A stretch of DNA of 64,000 bases, from NCBI GenBank assembly GCA_028712665.1, contig JAQTRC010000001.1:1-64000 (forward strand), written 5' to 3'. The stretch is from Desulfuromonadaceae bacterium. Lineage in GTDB: Bacteria; Desulfobacterota; Desulfuromonadia; Geobacterales; Pseudopelobacteraceae. The notes beneath the pieces were generated by a model, which was not told the DNA's origin, searched no databases, and was given only the letters and a program-made list of their open reading frames with translations. The position numbers and the translations under genes were made by a program. This document shows positions 19,067-28,657 of this stretch, piece after piece (the stretch's first letter is position 1; every line of letters begins with the position of its first letter).

Positions 19067-21310
19067 CTAGGCGCATTCAGAATATCCGCATACGTGGCAG
19101 ACAGAACAACCCCCCTCATGCTCAACAATGCCGCCGCACTCCGGGCAGGCGCCCCGCTCCTGCTTGACCTTCTCTGTGTCGATATCGTAGCCGTTGTATA
19201 CCATGTGATCCTGGATGGCTTTGGCCACCGCATCGGCGCAGGAGGTGACGCGGTTGTCGCCGAAACCGGATGGACAGTGGCAGGAGATCCCCAACAGCTG
19301 TTTGACAACCTGACGGGCCTGGATGCCGCTTCGCCATGCCAGGGAAACCATGCGTCCGATCGCCTCGCTCTGGGATGCAGCGCATCCGCCGGCCTTGCCC
19401 ATGGTTGTAAATAGTTCGAACAGGCCGTTGCTATCCTCATTGATCGTGATATACAGCGGCCCGCATCCGGTCTGCATCTGGTGGGTCTGACCCTTGAGCG
19501 CCTTGGGACGTTCGCGCTTGACGACTTTTTTCTCCTCTTCCGTTGGAGTTGCGGCGACGGAAGTGAGCTGCTGCTCCTCTTTCTTTCCGGTTGTGAGCAC
19601 CTGCTCGTCGCGCGAGCCGTCACGGTAGATTGTTACACCCTTGCAGCCGGATTCGTAGGCGAGCATGTAGACTTTTTCAACGTCGTCGATGGTGGCGGTA
19701 TTGGGAAAGTTTACGGTTTTGGATACGGCATTGTCGGTGTAAAGCTGATAGGCGGCCTGCATCTGGATGTGCTCTTCCGGAGAAATGTCATGGGCTGTGA
19801 CGAAGATGCTGCGAACATCGGCCGGAACCTCACTGATGTCATGAACGGTGCCGTGCTCGGCAATCTTTTTCATAAGTTCTTCAGAATAGAAGCCTCGCTC
19901 CTTGGCGATCTTTTCGAACATCGGATTTACTTCCACGAGGACGTTCTTGTCCATGACCGTGCGGATGTAGGATACGGCAAAGAGCGGTTCCACACCGGAT
20001 GAGGCATTGGCTATAATCGAGATAGTGCCTGTGGGGGCGATGGTGGTAACAGTTGCGTTCCGCTGTGGCGGGGCGCCTTTCTTGTCAAACGTCGAACCTT
20101 TGAAGTTGGGGAATGAACCGCGTTTCCTGCCAAGCTCCTGAGAAGCAATGTGTCCTTCGTCATTGATGAATTTCATGACCTTCTTGCCAAGTTTGACCCC
20201 CTCATCTGAACTGTAGGGGACGCCCAGCATGATAAGCATGTCGGCCCAACCCATGACGCCTAACCCAATTTTGCGGTTGGCGTGCGTCATGTCGTGTATC
20301 TGCTGCAGCGGGTAGTTGTTGGCCTCGATAACGTTGTCCAGGAAATGGACCGCATTATGGACCGTTTCCCTTAATTTTTTCCAGTCGATAGAGCCCTCTT
20401 TCACGAACATGCCGAGATTTATGGAGCCGAGGTTGCAGGATTCATAGGGGAGAAGCGGCTGCTCACCGCAGGGATTGGTGGATTCTATCTCGCCTATATG
20501 AGGAGTGGGGTTATCCCGATTCAGGCGATCCAGAAAGATGATGCCCGGCTCGCCGTTTTCCCAGGCCTGCTTGACAATCCGCTGAAACACCTTGCGGGCA
20601 TTAAGCGTTCCGCAGACCTTTTTGTCGCGGGGATTGATCAGATTGAACTCTTCGTCACGTTCGACGGCCTGCATGAACTTTTCGGTCATGCCGACTGAAA
20701 TATTGAAGTTGTTAAGGTGTTTCTGGTCGGCCTTGCACATGATGAAATCCATGATGTTCGGGTGATCGACCCTCAAGATAGCCATGTTGGCGCCGCGCCG
20801 GGTTCCACCCTGCTTGATGGTTTCGGTGGCTATGTCGAAGACCCGCATGAAAGAGAGCGGGCCGCTTGATATGCCGGTTGTCGAACTGACTATGTCGTTG
20901 GCGGGGCGGAGGCGGGAAAATGAAAAGCCGGTGCCGCCACCCGATTTATGGATCAGAGCGGTGTATTTGACGGCATCGAAAATCTCTTCCATAGAGTCGC
21001 CAACCGGCAGAACAAAGCAGGCCGAAAGCTGTCCAAGCGGTCGTCCGGCGTTCATCAGGGTAGGGGAGTTGGGAAGAAACTCAAAGTTGGTCATCATTTT
21101 GAAAAAGGTGTCCGACAGTCCGCTCAAGTCGGCTTTTTTATCGAATTTCCTGTCAGGAGCGGCAATGGTGTCGGCAACCCGCCTGAACATATCGGCCGGC
21201 GTCTCAAGGACCTTTCCGGTGATATCCCGACGCAGGTAGCGTTTTTCCAGCACGGTGGCAGCATTTTTTGTCAAGCCGGTGATTCTGTTTCCGGTCGGTT
21301 CCTTTTTCAT
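19067..21310 (-). CDS. nrdJ: Adenosylcobalamin-dependent ribonucleoside-diphosphate reductase (class II)
   Basis: Class II RNR motifs: NSPTLMNAGRPLGQLSACFVLPVGDSMEEIFDAVKYTALIHKSGGGTGFSFSRLRP, NPCGEQPLLPYESCNLGSINL; C-terminal Cys-rich CPECGGIVEHEGGCSVCHVCGYSECA. Confidence 0.95.
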   Translation of the reverse strand: MKKEPTGNRITGLTKNAATVLEKRYLRRDITGKVLETPADMFRRVADTIAAPDRKFDKKADLSGLSDTFFKMMTNFEFLPNSPTLMNAGRPLGQLSACFVLPVGDSMEEIFDAVKYTALIHKSGGGTGFSFSRLRPANDIVSSTTGISSGPLSFMRVFDIATETIKQGGTRRGANMAILRVDHPNIMDFIMCKADQKHLNNFNISVGMTEKFMQAVERDEEFNLINPRDKKVCGTLNARKVFQRIVKQAWENGEPGIIFLDRLNRDNPTPHIGEIESTNPCGEQPLLPYESCNLGSINLGMFVKEGSIDWKKLRETVHNAVHFLDNVIEANNYPLQQIHDMTHANRKIGLGVMGWADMLIMLGVPYSSDEGVKLGKKVMKFINDEGHIASQELGRKRGSFPNFKGSTFDKKGAPPQRNATVTTIAPTGTISIIANASSGVEPLFAVSYIRTVMDKNVLVEVNPMFEKIAKERGFYSEELMKKIAEHGTVHDISEVPADVRSIFVTAHDISPEEHIQMQAAYQLYTDNAVSKTVNFPNTATIDDVEKVYMLAYESGCKGVTIYRDGSRDEQVLTTGKKEEQQLTSVAATPTEEEKKVVKRERPKALKGQTHQMQTGCGPLYITINEDSNGLFELFTTMGKAGGCAASQSEAIGRMVSLAWRSGIQARQVVKQLLGISCHCPSGFGDNRVTSCADAVAKAIQDHMVYNGYDIDTEKVKQERGACPECGGIVEHEGGCSVCHVCGYSECA

Positions 21311-21392
21311 TTGGCGGTCTCCTTGATTTAGCAAATATATGAAATTAAAGGCGCAGTATCTTCAGGATAGTATCTGCGATTACAAAAACATG

Positions 21393-21443
21393 ACCACAAC
21401 ATTTTGTGTTGGCTAGGAAATTAACCACAACATATATGTGCTG
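21393..21443. promoter_or_regulatory. Candidate tandem NrdR boxes upstream of nrdJ
   Basis: accacaacattttgtgttgg (21393) and accacaacatatatgtgctg (21424); the shared accacaacat 10-mer is offset by exactly 31 bp. Confidence 0.5.
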
Positions 21444-21588
21444 TCAACAGATATTTTTTCCCGGAATCTAACACATTGAAACAACACGAAAACCAATATT
21501 TCCGGAAGTTTCAGGCCTCTATTTAATGAAAAGTCAACATTGGATTTACACATTAACCGATTTGTGGTAGAGCTCAACGCTAATTCAA

Positions 21589-22728
21589 ATGGAGCGAGAT
21601 GTGAAACGTGCCTTCTTTATAATGATCTTTCTGACGGTTCTAACCTTTCTGACGGTCGGGTTATCCAGTTCTGACGCCGATCAGAAGGGCGCCCGGGCAG
21701 CGGCGCTGGTTGGCGCCCCGGTCGTGTATGACGGGGCGGTACTTACCGAAGATGTTACCTGGCGTGGAACTGTTCTTGTCAAAGGATTTGTTGTAGTGGC
21801 TCCTCAAGCCACCCTGCGGATAGAAGCAGGCACGGTTGTCCGTTTTGCCGGCACTGCTTCGAAAAATGGAGCTGTACGTCTGGTCGTTCAGGGGAGGATT
21901 CAGGCATTGGGAACAGCCGACCGTCCGATTTTGCTGACATCGGGGCGATCCAGAACTGCTCGCGGCGACTGGGGCGGAATTTCGTTTGTCTTCAGCGAAA
22001 AGCGGAACCTGCTGGAGCATTGCCTGATCGAATACGCCGACTATGGCATAGATGCCCGTTTTTCAACAGTAAACCTTAAAATGGTCTCCGTCACAAAATC
22101 CCGCACCGCTATACTTGCGCATGACGCAGTTTTGCTGATGACAGGCGGGAGCATCAAGGAGTCTGAAACAGGTATCGAAGCGCATGACAGCGAGCTCGAA
22201 TTAAAAGATGTCACCATCGCAGATTGTCAGCGGGGGCTTCTGATGCACCGTTCTTCTGCCGGCGTCTCCTCAGCAAGAATATTGGGTAATGAGCTGTACG
22301 GTCTGCTGTCCGAAGATAGCCGGGTTAAATTATCTGCGGGAGAGTTTTTGAAAAATGGAAACGGAGCCCGTTTCAAGGGGGGGGAAGGGCAGATACAGGC
22401 GACCCGCTTCATCCAAAACAGAGAAACCGCACTTCAACTTTCCGGAGCCCGCATGAAGGTGCAACGCTGCCAGTTTACCGGCAACAGTCGTGATGCGATA
22501 CGTCTTGATGACGGCCGGGCCCTTATTTCGGGCAACGTCTTTAATTCCAACAACGGCTTTAATCTCTACAATGCCGGTCATGAGGATGCAAGTGCAATCC
22601 TGAACTGGTGGGGGAGTGACGATAAGTCGGTAATAGCCGAAAAAATTTATGATGCCGTTCATGACCCCCGCTCAGGTAGTGTACAGGTATTTCCCTGGCT
22701 GACGGGAAAACCGGCGTTGATGCCGTAG
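21589..22728 (+). CDS. Secreted right-handed parallel beta-helix repeat protein
   Basis: Signal-anchor N-terminus; AVLTEDVTWRGTVLVKGFVVVAPQATLRIEAGTVVRFAG and tandem beta-helix rungs. Confidence 0.75.
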   Translation: MERDVKRAFFIMIFLTVLTFLTVGLSSSDADQKGARAAALVGAPVVYDGAVLTEDVTWRGTVLVKGFVVVAPQATLRIEAGTVVRFAGTASKNGAVRLVVQGRIQALGTADRPILLTSGRSRTARGDWGGISFVFSEKRNLLEHCLIEYADYGIDARFSTVNLKMVSVTKSRTAILAHDAVLLMTGGSIKESETGIEAHDSELELKDVTIADCQRGLLMHRSSAGVSSARILGNELYGLLSEDSRVKLSAGEFLKNGNGARFKGGEGQIQATRFIQNRETALQLSGARMKVQRCQFTGNSRDAIRLDDGRALISGNVFNSNNGFNLYNAGHEDASAILNWWGSDDKSVIAEKIYDAVHDPRSGSVQVFPWLTGKPALMP

Positions 22729-22781
22729 TACCGCTTCAGTTTTATCATCTGCAGGTTTTTAAGAGAATCAGAGGATAGTAA

Positions 22782-23939
22782 ATGTCGATATATCTGGATA
22801 ACGCAGCCACCTCCTTCCCAAAGCCGGAGACGGTTTATCAGGCTGTTGTCCATGCGATGCGCCAGGTCGGCGCTTCCCCTGGAAGAGGGGGGCATCGCCG
22901 CTCTCTGGAAGCCGCCAGAATGATGTTCCAGACCCGTGAAACTTTGGCCGGCCTCTTTTCGATCCAGGATTCGTCGCGAATCATCTTCACTCACAATGCA
23001 ACAGGAGCTCTCAATCTGGCGCTTCATGGCGCGCTTCTTAAGGGCGACCACGTCATCACGACTTCAATGGAGCATAACTCCCTTTTGAGACCTCTGCATG
23101 CGCTCCGGAATGATGGTGTTGAAGTTACGGTCGTACAGACCGGGCCGGACGGTATCGTCGATCCGGAGATCATTCGCTCGGCGATGCGGAAAAATACGCG
23201 CATGATCGCAATCGGTCATATTTCAAACGTCTGCGGGGCCATTCAACCTATCGACCGGATTGCGTCTCTCTGTCATGAGGCGGGCGCCCTGTTTCTTGTC
23301 GATGCCGCCCAGTCGGCAGGCTTTATGAATATTGATGTAATGTCCGCCGGTATCGATCTGTTGGCCGCCCCCGGCCACAAAGGGCTTTTGGGACCGCCCG
23401 GCACCGGCTTTTTATATGTTGCGCCTCACGTGGCTCTAAAGCCGATTCTTGAAGGGGGGACCGGAACGAGTTCCACTTCCGATGAACAACCCCTCACGAT
23501 GCCGGACGGTTTTGAAACAGGCACCCATAATCTCCCTGGCATTGCAGGTTTAAAGGCCGGCATTGACTTTATCCTCGAGAAGGGGATCGATAAAATATTG
23601 CAGCATGAGCGGAATCTGCTGAATGAGGCGCAGCTCCGGTTGATTTCAATTCCCGGATTGACGATTTACGGACCAAAAGATAAGGAATATAGAGGTTCAG
23701 TGCTCTCTTTCACAGTATCGGGTATAGACGCGTCTTTGCTGGCGACCGAACTAGATCATGGATTTGATATTGCTGTGCGGTCCGGACTGCACTGCGCTCC
23801 GCAGGCCCACCGCACACTTGGCACGTTTCCGGGCGGTACGATACGACTCAGTCCTGGATGGTTCAACACGAGTGAAGAGATTGCATTTTTTTCCGATGCC
23901 GTTGTACAATGCGTCAATAAAATAAGAGAATCGGCGTAA
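22782..23939 (+). CDS. Class V aminotransferase / cysteine desulfurase family protein
   Basis: MSIYLDNAATSFPKPETVYQAVVHAMRQVGASPGRGGHRRSLEAARMMFQTRETLAGLF; PLP Lys region APGHKGLLGPPGTGFLYV. Confidence 0.92.
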   Translation: MSIYLDNAATSFPKPETVYQAVVHAMRQVGASPGRGGHRRSLEAARMMFQTRETLAGLFSIQDSSRIIFTHNATGALNLALHGALLKGDHVITTSMEHNSLLRPLHALRNDGVEVTVVQTGPDGIVDPEIIRSAMRKNTRMIAIGHISNVCGAIQPIDRIASLCHEAGALFLVDAAQSAGFMNIDVMSAGIDLLAAPGHKGLLGPPGTGFLYVAPHVALKPILEGGTGTSSTSDEQPLTMPDGFETGTHNLPGIAGLKAGIDFILEKGIDKILQHERNLLNEAQLRLISIPGLTIYGPKDKEYRGSVLSFTVSGIDASLLATELDHGFDIAVRSGLHCAPQAHRTLGTFPGGTIRLSPGWFNTSEEIAFFSDAVVQCVNKIRESA

Positions 23940-24147
23940 CTACATAGAATTCAGAACAGAGGAGCCGGAATTCAAAAAGGAAAGCGATATTGTTTTTGTC
24001 ACTCCCGGAGGGTTCTCTTTTAGTGCGCTCCTGTTTGTCATGGAATTTCTGATGTAACTTCCGGATTATTCTGACTCATGAATTCAAACTCCTGACTCTT
24101 CTGCATATTTACGAATCGATTCACTAATCCATTCCGAAAGGCTACAC

Positions 24148-25464
24148 GTGAAGAATTTTATCCTGGATACCAACGTTCTGCTGCACGACCCCCAATCCCT
24201 TTTTAAATTCGAAGATAACAACATAATTATCCCTATTACAGTCATTGAAGAGGTGGATCGTTTTAAAAAGGATATGAACGAGACCGGCCGGAACGCACGG
24301 ATGGTCTCGCGAATACTCGACTCGATGCGTGAAAAGGGGTCCCTGGCATCAGGTATTCCAATGCCCGAAGGGGGAACCTTGCGGGTTGAGATGTTTACGG
24401 AAAAACATTTCAAAAATCTGCCGGTCGACCTGCGGGTAGACAATGGCGATAATCGAATCCTGGCGGTTGCCCAGAGTATCAGAGATCGCTTCCAGGATAT
24501 TCCGGCGATTTTTGTGACTAAAGATACCAATCTCCGTATCAAGGCGGATGCCATTGGTATGATGGCCGAAGATTACGAGTCCGACAAAGTAGACATTCAG
24601 GATCTTTATTCAGGGACTCGCAGTATAGTGGTGCCGCCGGATGCAGTTGATCGCTTCTATGGCCAGGGATGGCTTGACGCGCCGATGGAACTTGCTCCAA
24701 ATGAATTTATCATGATCGTTGACAGCGTCAATCCGTCTCATACCGCCATCTGCCGTAATGACCCCTCCAACGCCCGCATAGTCCCGGTTCGCAAGATCCC
24801 GAAAGAGGGGATATGGAGTCTTTATCCCCGAAATCGGGAACAGTCATTTGCGCTCGATGTCCTGATGGACGACACCATCAAACTGGTGACGCTGGTCGGA
24901 AAGGCGGGTACAGGCAAGACTCTGCTCGCGATTGCGGCCGGCCTGCATAAGACCGCAGAAGAAAATGTATATAATCGCCTCCTGGTCTCCCGACCGGTTT
25001 TCCCGATGGGCAAAGACATAGGATTTTTGCCGGGAGACATTGAAGAAAAGCTCTCTCCCTGGATGCAGCCGATCTTCGACAATGTTGAACTGCTGATCTC
25101 GGGCCATGAATCGGAAAAACGGCACAGCAAAGGGTACAAAGAGCTGATGGCGATGGGGCTTCTGGATATTGAACCACTCACGTATATACGGGGGCGCTCG
25201 ATCCCCAACCAGTATCTGATCGTTGATGAAGCCCAGAACCTTTCACCTCACGAGATTAAAACCATCGTAACCAGGGTGGGGGAGGGGACCAAGATCGTAT
25301 TAACCGGGGATCCTTATCAGATTGATAACCCGTACGTGGATGCCTCAAGCAACGGTTTAACCTATCTGGTTGAAAAATTCAAAGGTGAACGGATCGCTGC
25401 GCATGTGACGCTTACCAAGGGCGAGAGATCCGAGTTGGCGGAGCTTGCGGCGAATCTGCTGTAA
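24148..25464 (+). CDS. PIN domain + PhoH family ATPase
   Basis: N-terminal PIN (FILDTNVLLHDP); Walker A LVGKAGTGKTLLAIAAGL; QYLIVDEAQNLSPHEIKTIVTRVGEGTKIVLTGDPYQID. Confidence 0.93.
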   Translation: MKNFILDTNVLLHDPQSLFKFEDNNIIIPITVIEEVDRFKKDMNETGRNARMVSRILDSMREKGSLASGIPMPEGGTLRVEMFTEKHFKNLPVDLRVDNGDNRILAVAQSIRDRFQDIPAIFVTKDTNLRIKADAIGMMAEDYESDKVDIQDLYSGTRSIVVPPDAVDRFYGQGWLDAPMELAPNEFIMIVDSVNPSHTAICRNDPSNARIVPVRKIPKEGIWSLYPRNREQSFALDVLMDDTIKLVTLVGKAGTGKTLLAIAAGLHKTAEENVYNRLLVSRPVFPMGKDIGFLPGDIEEKLSPWMQPIFDNVELLISGHESEKRHSKGYKELMAMGLLDIEPLTYIRGRSIPNQYLIVDEAQNLSPHEIKTIVTRVGEGTKIVLTGDPYQIDNPYVDASSNGLTYLVEKFKGERIAAHVTLTKGERSELAELAANLL

Positions 25465-25468
25465 GCGC

Positions 25469-25544
25469 TATGGGAGTTATGGGGCGTATATACAATTGTT
25501 TCCCCATAATTCCCATGCTCCCATAACTCTCATAACTCCCATAA
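25469..25544. repeat. Intergenic palindrome plus short direct repeats (phoH-tsaD gap)
   Basis: tatgggagttatgggg ... ccccataattcccatgctcccataactctcataactcccataa; repeated cataa/ctcccataa units. Confidence 0.6.
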
Positions 25545-25572
25545 AATCAATTATAATCACCAATGAGAAAAC

Positions 25573-26595
25573 ATGCTTCTTCTCTCCATTGAAACATCCT
25601 GTGACGAAACCGCTGCCGCTGTGGTGCGTGACGGCCGCGAAATAGTATCTTCCGTTATTTCCTCTCAGGTTGCCATCCATGCCGAATACGGCGGAGTTGT
25701 TCCGGAAATAGCTTCCCGAAAACATCTTGAGATGATATCTCCGGTGATAACCCAGGCTCTGGAGAACGCAGATATTGGCATTGGAGATATTGAAGGGGTC
25801 GCGGTTACCCGCGGACCTGGATTGTCCGGAGCCCTGCTTGTAGGATTTTCGGCTGCCAAAGCGATTGCAGCTGCGAAGAGAATCCCCTTCGTCGGTGTCA
25901 ATCATATCGAAGGTCATATTTTTGCGGCGTTTCTGGAAGAGGCGGCACCTTTTCCATTTCTGGCGCTGGTCGTGTCGGGGGGCCACACCCATCTCTATCA
26001 TGTTGAAGGTTTCGGCCGCTATACGACCCTAGGCAGGACCATTGACGACGCTGCCGGCGAGGCGTATGACAAGTCGGCCAAGATCATGGGGATGCCTTAT
26101 CCGGGTGGTGCGCTTATAGACAAAATGGCATGTTCCGGCGATCCTGCCGCCGTTCGCCTGCCGCGGCCATTAATTCGCGACGGCAGCCTGAATTTCAGTT
26201 TCAGCGGTCTGAAAACGGCACTGCTTCAGCATGTTGCCAAACACCCTGTAACGATACCCGGCCAGGATGCCAACGACCTCTGCGCCTCATTCCAGCAGGC
26301 GGTATGTGATGTCCTTGCATCCAAGACGGAATCGGCGATCCGGCAGACATCAGCCCGCCATCTGGTTGTTGCCGGAGGCGTTGCCTGTAATAGCGGTTTG
26401 AGAAGCCGGATGGCCCAACTCTGCGATAAACTCCAGATCGGCCTCTCCATCCCTCATCCGTCGCTGTGCGGAGATAATGCGGCCATGCTTGCCGTCCCAG
26501 GAGATTATTATCTTTCGAATGGATTTGCCTCCCCCTGGACGCAGGATGTCACCGCTACCTGGGATATGGACAGCATTAAGGAGTTATTCCTTTGA
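25573..26595 (+). CDS. tsaD: tRNA N6-threonylcarbamoyladenosine synthase TsaD
   Basis: MLLLSIETSCDETAAAVV...GVNHIEGHIFAAF...VSGGHTHLY...AGGVACNSGLR. Confidence 0.96.
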   Translation: MLLLSIETSCDETAAAVVRDGREIVSSVISSQVAIHAEYGGVVPEIASRKHLEMISPVITQALENADIGIGDIEGVAVTRGPGLSGALLVGFSAAKAIAAAKRIPFVGVNHIEGHIFAAFLEEAAPFPFLALVVSGGHTHLYHVEGFGRYTTLGRTIDDAAGEAYDKSAKIMGMPYPGGALIDKMACSGDPAAVRLPRPLIRDGSLNFSFSGLKTALLQHVAKHPVTIPGQDANDLCASFQQAVCDVLASKTESAIRQTSARHLVVAGGVACNSGLRSRMAQLCDKLQIGLSIPHPSLCGDNAAMLAVPGDYYLSNGFASPWTQDVTATWDMDSIKELFL

Positions 26596-27410
26596 GTTCA
26601 TCCAGACGGCCACTTAAATCACTCGGTCAGAATTTTCTGGTTGACCGGAACGTCATCGATAAAATTATTCTCGCTGCGGAGATACACTCTGATGATGCCG
26701 TTCTTGAAATCGGTCCTGGCCGTGGAGCTCTGACGGGGCAGTTGGCAGAGCGTGCCGGCAGAGTTGTTTTGATCGAGTTTGACCATGCCCTGGCAGCCTG
26801 GCACCGGAATCTCTTCAAGGATGATGAGCGGGTTACGGTTATCGATGGTGATGTGCTCAAGGTAGATCTGGAAGCCGTTCTTTCTGCGACTTCCAGAAAA
26901 TGGAAAGTAGTTGCCAATCTTCCATATAACATATCGACCGAAGTGCTGTTTCGACTTATCAAGGTGCATGACAGGTTATCACGGATGACCCTGATGCTCC
27001 AGAGAGAGGTTGGAGATCGACTTGCTTCCGCACCGGACTCCCCGGCCTATGGAGTGACAACGGTTCTGCTGGGGCTCTGGTTTGATATCAGCAGGGAGTT
27101 TGTGGTGCCCCCCGGCTGTTTCCATCCGAGTCCCAAAGTCGACTCGGCGGTATTAACATTTTCGGCTCTTTCATCCCCACGAGCCGACGTCGGAAACGAA
27201 GATATTTTCAAAAATATAGTAAAAAGCGCCTTTTCAATGCGTAGAAAAACATTGGCAAATTGTCTGAAATCGGCTGAATGCACCAGGGAAACCGATCTCG
27301 CCGAGCTGCTTAAGTCGTGCGATATTGATGGCCGGCGACGTGGTGAGACACTGTCGCTGGAGGAATTTGCGAGGCTTTCGCTCTGGTTGTCGGAACGGAC
27401 ATCATCATGA
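26592..27410 (+). CDS. rsmA: 16S rRNA (adenine1518-N6/1519-N6)-dimethyltransferase RsmA (TTG start)
   Basis: KSLGQNFLVDRNVIDKI...VLEIGPGRGALTGQLAE...VVANLPYNISTEV. Confidence 0.95.
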   Translation: MSSSRRPLKSLGQNFLVDRNVIDKIILAAEIHSDDAVLEIGPGRGALTGQLAERAGRVVLIEFDHALAAWHRNLFKDDERVTVIDGDVLKVDLEAVLSATSRKWKVVANLPYNISTEVLFRLIKVHDRLSRMTLMLQREVGDRLASAPDSPAYGVTTVLLGLWFDISREFVVPPGCFHPSPKVDSAVLTFSALSSPRADVGNEDIFKNIVKSAFSMRRKTLANCLKSAECTRETDLAELLKSCDIDGRRRGETLSLEEFARLSLWLSERTSS

Positions 27411-28015
27411 TTATTGAAATTCATCCTGACCGCCCGCAACCACGCACTATTAGCAGAATTGCCGACTGCCTGAAAAATGGCGGGATTATCGGGTACCCGA
27501 CCGATACCACTTATGGGATCGGCTGTTCCATCTTCTGCAAAAAGAGTATAGAGCGCATATATCAGATGAAGATGCGTGAACGCTCCAAGCCGTTCTCGTT
27601 CATCTGCTCATCGCTTTCAGAGGTTTCACACTATGCCAGGGTTGGGAACGCCGCTTTCAAACTCCTCAAACGCTATCTTCCCGGACCCTACACCTTTGTC
27701 CTGGAAGCGACCCGTGAGGTTCCCGATCTGCTCCTGACCCGACAGAAGACGGTCGGCATCAGGATTCCCGACAATCGAATCTGTTTCGATCTTGTCACGG
27801 CACTGGGGAATCCGATCATTACAACCAGCGCCAATCTCTCCGGTGAAGATCCCGTGGGCGACCCGGTCATTATTTACGACACATTCGGGAATCAGCTCGA
27901 TTTTGTGATTGACGGGGGGCTTCTTACCACCGACGTAAGTTCCGTGGTGAGTCTCATTGATGATCTGCCGGTGGTTTTGCGGACCGGAATTGGTGACATA
28001 TCATGGTGCGATTGA
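27407..28015 (+). CDS. tsaC: Threonylcarbamoyl-AMP synthase (Sua5/YrdC family)
   Basis: GGIIGYPTDTTYGIGCSIFCKKSIERIYQMKMRERSKPFSFIC...TTSANLSG. Confidence 0.92.
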   Translation: MIIEIHPDRPQPRTISRIADCLKNGGIIGYPTDTTYGIGCSIFCKKSIERIYQMKMRERSKPFSFICSSLSEVSHYARVGNAAFKLLKRYLPGPYTFVLEATREVPDLLLTRQKTVGIRIPDNRICFDLVTALGNPIITTSANLSGEDPVGDPVIIYDTFGNQLDFVIDGGLLTTDVSSVVSLIDDLPVVLRTGIGDISWCD

Positions 28016-28039
28016 CACTCTGTTTTCAGGGGGAGTTCC

Positions 28040-28405
28040 ATGCGTAAACGTACAGTCAGAAACGGCATGCGGCTGGTCATGGTGGCCTTGATTCTGATAA
28101 TTCTGGTCAGCTTTTATCACGGCAATCTCTCTGATATGTTTTTATTGTCATCCTCCGCCGAGAACCGCATCTATAGCCTGGGCATATTCTGGGCAACGGC
28201 GATAGGGAGCTTCGGCGTAGTGCTGGCGGCTTTAGGTTTTGCGCTCTCCTCTCAAAGGCGAGATGAATCAGTCCGTATTCTGCCGACTTTTCTGATTATT
28301 TCAGGACTGATCGTGCTGTTCTTTTATCTCCTGTCAGCTTCAATCGTCGCCCCGGTCAAGCAGGATCAGAAGCGGTTGAGGCCTGGAGAGACAATCACAA
28401 TATAG
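28040..28405 (+). CDS. Small membrane protein of unknown function
   Basis: 121 aa, three hydrophobic segments; RBS-like gggggag upstream. Confidence 0.55.
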   Translation: MRKRTVRNGMRLVMVALILIILVSFYHGNLSDMFLLSSSAENRIYSLGIFWATAIGSFGVVLAALGFALSSQRRDESVRILPTFLIISGLIVLFFYLLSASIVAPVKQDQKRLRPGETITI

Positions 28406-28448
28406 AAACCAGCGTTGTCCGGTTTAGTATTTGCAGTTGCCTAAAAGT

Positions 28449-28598
28449 CCCCCCGCCCCTTGCGGGAGGGGGTCAGGGGCTGGGGGAATTTGCCACATTT
28501 GATGCTGACGGCAGCTTCACCCACCCCTCAATCCCCTCCTTTAGGCCCTCTGGGTCCGTCACCAGAAGTAGGTGCCTTTAGGCAAGGGAGGGGAGTCT
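28449..28598. repeat. GC-rich palindromic intergenic repeat cluster
   Basis: ccccccgccccttgcgggagggggtcaggggctggggg stem followed by ccacccctcaatcccctcctttagg ... gcctttaggcaagggaggggag. Confidence 0.5.
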
Positions 28599-28657
28599 TA
28601 ATGCAAAGACCAAACCGGACACCACTGTATAGAGAAAATGTCATTTTGAGGTGAAGA

